Shown here piece by piece: positions 60,107 through 64,000 of a stretch of 64,000 bases of DNA. The notes beneath the pieces are model-generated. The model saw only the letters and a program-made list of their open reading frames with translations. It was not told the origin of the DNA and made no database searches. Location: the NCBI RefSeq assembly GCF_900087055.1, contig NZ_LT575468.1:868001-932000 (forward strand), written 5' to 3'. This stretch comes from Plesiomonas shigelloides (GTDB taxonomy: Bacteria; Pseudomonadota; Gammaproteobacteria; Enterobacterales; CAMTGL01). Position 1 is the first letter of the stretch, and each line of letters opens with the position of its first letter. A program made the position numbers and the translations under genes.

Positions 60107-60124
60107 ATGGCATGTTTCTTGTAA
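60107..60124 (+). promoter_or_regulatory. Candidate sigma-54 promoter before flgF
   Basis: TATGGCATG then TTTC then TTGTA: GG at 60109-60110 and GT at 60121-60122 with the ten-base gap, so only the C of the -12 GC is missing. It lies 142 bases before flgF and after a terminator, where a promoter is needed. Confidence 0.45.
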
Positions 60125-60266
60125 GCATTTTTCAGCAGTTAAGTTTGTAAGACGTATGCCTTATACAGATGCGGCCATACCGATGTCGGTATGCGCCTAT
60201 GCCGCGATGCATAGTGTGGTGAACGCAACTGTTTTACCGATTTTCAGCAAGGGCCAGTAATCAGAC

Positions 60267-61013
60267 ATGGACAAGATGCTGTACATCGCCATGAGCGGTG
60301 CCAAGCAGAACCTGCAAGGTGTGCGGGTGCACGCCAATAATTTGGCGAATGCCAACACGCAGGGGTTCCGCAAAGATTTTGAACAGGCTCGCGCCATGCA
60401 GGCGTATGGCGAAGGGCTGCCGTCACGGGTGTTCAGCATGACTGAGCGTCCGGGCAGTGACTTTACCCACGGCGGCTTCATGAGCACTAACCGTGATCTG
60501 GACGTCGCTATTGCCGGTGACGGCTGGTTAGCGGTGCAAGCCGCTAATGGCGGTGAAGCCTATACGCGTGCCGGTCACCTGCAACTGGATGAAAATGGCC
60601 AGTTACGCAACGCTGCCAATCAGCCGATTTTGGGCGAAGACGGCAATCCCATCACGCTGCCGCAGCCACTGGCCAAGGTGCAAGTCGGCTCTGACGGCAC
60701 TATCTCGTATTTGCCAAAAGGCGCGCCGCCAGACGCCATCGAACAAGGTGGCCGCATCAAGCTGGTGAATCCGTCGATTGCCTCACTGGTGAAGGGCGCT
60801 GATGGCCTGTTTCGCACCCAAGATGGCCTGCCACCGGCCGCCGACCCGACGGTGTCACTGGTGAGCGGTAAGCTGGAAGCCAGTAACGTCAGTGCCGTGG
60901 GTGAGATGGTACAGATGATTGATTTGCAGCGTCAGTTCGATATGCAGGTCAAGGCCATGAAAGCGGCCGAAGAGAATGATTCAGCTCAAAGTCAGCTATT
61001 AAAAATGAGTTGA
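60267..61013 (+). CDS. flgF: Flagellar proximal rod protein FlgF
   Basis: 248 residues. N-terminal MDKMLYIAMSGAKQNLQGVRVHANNLANANTQGFRKDF (parts: VHANNLANANTQGF) and C-terminal VGEMVQMIDLQRQFDMQVKAMK mark a rod protein; overall similarity in the central part (DGWLAVQAANGGEAYTRAGHLQLDENGQL) is to FlgF rather than FlgG. It is preceded by 299 non-coding bases with the flgE terminator and a sigma-54-like site, and is followed by flgG after 53 bases. Confidence 0.95.
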   Translation: MDKMLYIAMSGAKQNLQGVRVHANNLANANTQGFRKDFEQARAMQAYGEGLPSRVFSMTERPGSDFTHGGFMSTNRDLDVAIAGDGWLAVQAANGGEAYTRAGHLQLDENGQLRNAANQPILGEDGNPITLPQPLAKVQVGSDGTISYLPKGAPPDAIEQGGRIKLVNPSIASLVKGADGLFRTQDGLPPAADPTVSLVSGKLEASNVSAVGEMVQMIDLQRQFDMQVKAMKAAEENDSAQSQLLKMS

Positions 61014-61066
61014 GCCCGTTTTCAGCGCAGGCCTAAGCGCCTGCACTGATAAAGAAGGAGAATGCC

Positions 61067-61855
61067 ATGGATCCCGCTCTGTGGGTCAGTAAGACCGGTC
61101 TGGATGCCCAGCAAACGAACATTCGCAATATCTCGAACAACATTTCCAACGCCAGCACCGTAGGCTTTAAAAAAGGCCGGGTGGTATTCGAGGATTTGCT
61201 GTACCAGAAAATCAACCAACCGGGTGCAACGTCAGCGCAAGATGACACCATGCCATCCGGTTTGATGCTGGGTAGTGGTACCAAAGTGGTGGCCACGCAG
61301 AAAAACTTCCAGCAAGGCGGCGTGCAAGTGACCAGCAACACCTTCGACATGATGATCGACGGTGATGGCTTCTTCCAGATCCGCATGCCAGATGGCTCGA
61401 CCGCTTACACCCGTAACGGGCAGTTCCAGCGCGATGACGAAGGCAATCTGGTCACCGCGGGGGCTGGTTATCCGGTGGAGCCGAACATTTCGGTACCGGC
61501 GGATGCGACTTCCGTTACCGTCAGCGCCGATGGTCAGGTTTCTGCGCGTCTGCAAGGGCAAGCTGAAGAGCAGCAAGTCGGCCAGATCACCTTGGTCAGC
61601 TTTGTAAACCCGCAAGGTCTGGAGCCGATCGGGGAAAACCTGTATCTGCAAACCGGTGCTAGCGGTGAAGCGCAAGAAGGTACGCCAGGTTTAGATGGTC
61701 TTGGCAAAATCAAGCAGGGCGCGCTGGAATCCTCCAACGTGAACGTAACCGAAGAGCTGATCAACTTGATCGAAGCGCAGCGGGTGTTCGAAATGAACTC
61801 CAAAGTGATCTCCTCGGTAGATGAAATGCTGGGCTATGTGTCACAGCGCTTGTAA
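61067..61855 (+). CDS. flgG: Flagellar distal rod protein FlgG
   Basis: 262 residues, the standard length. [38 protein letters not shown] (parts: [15 protein letters not shown]) at the N-terminus and [29 protein letters not shown] at the C-terminus are typical, as is the [17 protein letters not shown] segment that is part of FlgG's specific region. AAGGAGAATGCC precedes the ATG. Its stop overlaps the flgI start, so flgH, normally next, is not present here. Confidence 0.96.
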   Translation: MDPALWVSKTGLDAQQTNIRNISNNISNASTVGFKKGRVVFEDLLYQKINQPGATSAQDDTMPSGLMLGSGTKVVATQKNFQQGGVQVTSNTFDMMIDGDGFFQIRMPDGSTAYTRNGQFQRDDEGNLVTAGAGYPVEPNISVPADATSVTVSADGQVSARLQGQAEEQQVGQITLVSFVNPQGLEPIGENLYLQTGASGEAQEGTPGLDGLGKIKQGALESSNVNVTEELINLIEAQRVFEMNSKVISSVDEMLGYVSQRL

Positions 61856-62967
61856 TGCAGGTAAGAACTAACGTCATGCGATTGGGTTGGTTAGGGATAG
61901 TGATCGGTTGCCTGTGTTGGCAGCCGGTGCACGCGGCGCGCATCAAAGATGTGGCCGTGGTGGAAGGGGTGCGCAGTAACCAGTTAGTGGGTTACGGTCT
62001 GGTGGTGGGTTTGACCGGCACCGGAGAAAAGAGCCCGTTTACCGAGCAGAGCTTCAAGGCGATGCTGCAAAACTTTGGCATCCAGATCCCGGCCAACGTC
62101 AAGCCGAAGATCAACAACGTGGCAGCGGTAGCGGTAACCGCCGAGTTGCCGCCGTTTACCAAGCAAGGGCAGAGCGTGGATGTCACGGTGTCGTCGCTGG
62201 GTGAAGCCAAAAGCCTGCGCGGCGGTATGCTGCTACAAACCATGCTGAAAGGCTTGGATGGTCAGGTGTATGCGGTGGCGCAGGGCAGTTTAGTGGTCGG
62301 CGGTTTTAGCGCCGAAGGCAATGACGGCTCTAAGGTGCAAGCCAACACCCCGACCGTAGGCCGAATTCCAAACGGTGCGACGGTGGAGCAGGAAGTGCCA
62401 ACTCCGTTTGATCGCGGCGATTTCATCACCTACAACCTGCACAGTGCCGATTTTACCAGCGCCCGCCGTATGGCCGAGGCGATCAATGACACCTTAGGTG
62501 GTCAAATTGCCCAAGCGGTTGATGGCACCTCGATTCGAGTGCGCGCGCCGCGCGATGCCACCGAGCGGGTGAATTTCCTGTCGACGGTGGAAAATATCGA
62601 TTTTGATCCAGCGGAAGAGGCGGCCAAGATTGTGGTCAACTCCCGTACCGGCACCATCGTGGTCGGTCAGAATGTGCGTTTGCGCCCTGCAGCCATCACC
62701 CATGGCGGCTTGACCGTGACCATCAACGAAAATCTCAATGTCAGTCAGCCAAATCCATTGTCGCAAGGGCAAACGGTGGTGACACCGCAGTCTAACGTCC
62801 AAGTCGATCAAAACAAATCCAAGATGGTGAAGTTTGATCCGGGCGTGACCCTCGACGATCTGGTGCGGGCGGTGAACGATATTGGCGCGGGCCCGTCTGA
62901 TGTGATGGCGATCCTCGAGGCCTTGAAACAGGCCGGGGCGATTCAAGGTGAGTTGGTGGTGATCTGA
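61855..62967 (+). CDS. flgI: Flagellar P-ring protein FlgI
   Basis: Periplasmic P-ring subunit, 370 residues from the ATG overlapping the flgG stop (TAATG). An alternative ATG at 61876 would begin a tidier signal peptide ([20 protein letters not shown]), and either may be right. Family hallmarks: [49 protein letters not shown] and the C-terminal [29 protein letters not shown] (parts). Needs FlgA, encoded in this window, for assembly. Confidence 0.96.
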   Translation: MQVRTNVMRLGWLGIVIGCLCWQPVHAARIKDVAVVEGVRSNQLVGYGLVVGLTGTGEKSPFTEQSFKAMLQNFGIQIPANVKPKINNVAAVAVTAELPPFTKQGQSVDVTVSSLGEAKSLRGGMLLQTMLKGLDGQVYAVAQGSLVVGGFSAEGNDGSKVQANTPTVGRIPNGATVEQEVPTPFDRGDFITYNLHSADFTSARRMAEAINDTLGGQIAQAVDGTSIRVRAPRDATERVNFLSTVENIDFDPAEEAAKIVVNSRTGTIVVGQNVRLRPAAITHGGLTVTINENLNVSQPNPLSQGQTVVTPQSNVQVDQNKSKMVKFDPGVTLDDLVRAVNDIGAGPSDVMAILEALKQAGAIQGELVVI

Positions 62968-63935
62968 TGGACAGCGGATTTGTTGATGCCAGTACTTATC
63001 ATGACTTAAACAGCCTCAGCCGTATGCGTGAGGCGGCGCTGAAAAATGATAAGGATGCGCTGCGCGCAGCAGCCAATCAGTTCGAGGCCACTTTTATGCG
63101 CCAGATGCTGAAAAGCATGCGTGACGCTAACTCGGCCTTCAAATCCGAAGACTCGCCGTTTAACTCGCCATCGGCAGATTTTTATCAGCAGATGTACGAC
63201 GAAGAGCTGGCGGCGGAGCTATCGCGCAAAGGCTCATTGGGGCTTGCAGATCTGCTGGTCACGCAATTGGGCGGTAAAGACGCCAAGCATGAGGGCAACA
63301 GCGCTGCACCGGTCGCGCAGGCCGGTGGCGATCTGCTCTCTGAGCTGCGCCTGCGTAAAAATAAATCCTCTGGTCTGCATCAACCCGATCCGGTGACCGG
63401 CATCGCGAGTCATCGTAAAACCCGTTCGGTGGGAACCGATGACAATTTGCCCGATGCGCCAGAAGACGGTTTTTCCAGCGCGCAAGAGTTTGTGGCGACC
63501 TTGTTCCCGCATGCCTTGAAAGCGGCTAAAAAACTGGGGACGACGCCGGCAATTTTGATTGCGCAGGCCGCCTTGGAAACCGGTTGGGGCAAGAGCATCA
63601 TTCAAAACGCCGCCGGCAGCAGTAATAACCTGTTTAACATCAAAGCCGGTAAGAGCTGGGATGGCGATAAGGTCACCGTGCGTACGCTGGAGTATTTCGA
63701 CGGTACGGCGGTGAACGTGACCTCTCCATTCCGAGCCTATGACAGCTTTGCCGATAGCTTTGAGGATTACGTACGTTTCTTGCAAGAAAACGGCCGTTAC
63801 GCGCAGGCGCTCAAACAGGCCGCCAATCCAGAAAACTATATCTCGCATCTGCAAAAAGCCGGTTATGCCACCGACCCGCGCTATGCCAACAAGGTCATCA
63901 GTATTCTGCGCCGTGTCCAGTCACTGCTGGAATAA
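62967..63935 (+). CDS. flgJ: Flagellar rod scaffold and muramidase FlgJ
   Basis: 322-residue bifunctional protein. The N-terminal rod-scaffold domain (about 25-105, ANQFEATFMRQMLKSMRDAN) is joined by a charged linker to a C-terminal glucosaminidase-type (GH73) domain (about 170-315) with the catalytic Glu204 in AALETGWGKS and the NLFNIKAGKSWDG and YATDPRYANKVISIL segments. It makes the hole in peptidoglycan for the rod. The ATG overlaps the flgI stop. The linker and dual-domain form are as in Vibrio and Salmonella. Confidence 0.96.
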   Translation: MDSGFVDASTYHDLNSLSRMREAALKNDKDALRAAANQFEATFMRQMLKSMRDANSAFKSEDSPFNSPSADFYQQMYDEELAAELSRKGSLGLADLLVTQLGGKDAKHEGNSAAPVAQAGGDLLSELRLRKNKSSGLHQPDPVTGIASHRKTRSVGTDDNLPDAPEDGFSSAQEFVATLFPHALKAAKKLGTTPAILIAQAALETGWGKSIIQNAAGSSNNLFNIKAGKSWDGDKVTVRTLEYFDGTAVNVTSPFRAYDSFADSFEDYVRFLQENGRYAQALKQAANPENYISHLQKAGYATDPRYANKVISILRRVQSLLE

Positions 63936-63974
63936 CGCGCCTAGACGTCATCTATTTTGTCGGAACCCGTGAAC

Positions 63975-64000
63975 ATGATGCAATTTCGCCGAATCTCTTC
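63975..64000 (+). CDS. Possible start of the next gene (truncated)
   Basis: Two consecutive ATGs (63975, 63978) open a frame beginning MMQFRRIS that runs off the end of the window. Only eight or nine codons are visible, so nothing can be assigned. The beginning does not look like FlgK (which usually starts MSNLLNI or similar), the gene that follows flgJ in Vibrio. Confidence 0.25.

Noticed and set aside
1-64000. CRISPR arrays, insertion sequences, prophage genes
   Set aside because: No regularly spaced repeats of CRISPR type and no transposase, integrase or phage structural gene was recognised in the window.

Overview
The window is chromosomal DNA of a gammaproteobacterium close to Vibrio, Aeromonas and Enterobacterales. 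My best single guess is Plesiomonas shigelloides: base composition looks near 50% GC, there is an ERIC-type intergenic repeat, the polar flagellar cluster has Vibrio order (flgT, flgO, flgP, flgN, flgM, flgA, cheV, cheR, flgB onward), and a type II secretion operon is present. The species is inference only.

Layout. 1-8831: type II secretion operon gspD (3' end only), E, F, G, H, I, J, K, L, M, tightly coupled, with no gspN after gspM. 8832-21040: four large secreted proteins on the same strand: a GbpA-type chitin-active LPMO, a GH18 chitinase, an StcE/TagA-type M66 mucinase and a propeller-plus-zincin metalloprotease of unassigned family. All four end in a related beta-sandwich plus small aromatic/Cys carbohydrate-binding domain, and the chitinase and mucinase share a third domain as well. 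These are very probably cargo of the secretion machine encoded next to them and would act on chitin and mucin.

21041-34090: glutaminase, 14-TM MFS exporter, outer-membrane barrel protein, periplasmic alkylsulfatase, membrane-anchored alpha/beta hydrolase, and an RND efflux adaptor/permease pair. 34091-39312: AT3-type acyltransferase, a LysR regulator divergent from a VOC (glyoxalase-fold) protein, a small membrane protein, and an isochorismatase-fold hydrolase divergent from a GlxA-type AraC regulator. 39419-42444: two-gene operon of a SAM methyltransferase and a PLD-nuclease/SF2-helicase fusion, the best candidate here for a little-described (possibly defence) system. 42712-49438: phytase-like secreted protein under a Pho box, LexA-controlled umuDC, dbpA, and an SDR/imine-reductase-like pair.

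49947-50023: tRNA-Arg(CCU). 50094-64000: polar flagellar cluster. flgT faces flgO-flgP; flgN-flgM-flgA run leftward; cheV-cheR, flgBCDE, then flgF-flgG-flgI-flgJ run rightward. Sigma-28 type promoters are visible before flgO and flgM, and sigma-54 type promoters before flgB and (weaker) flgF, matching the known flagellar hierarchy. flgH is absent from its usual place between flgG and flgI. A 17-copy heptanucleotide repeat lies between the cheR terminator and the flgB promoter.
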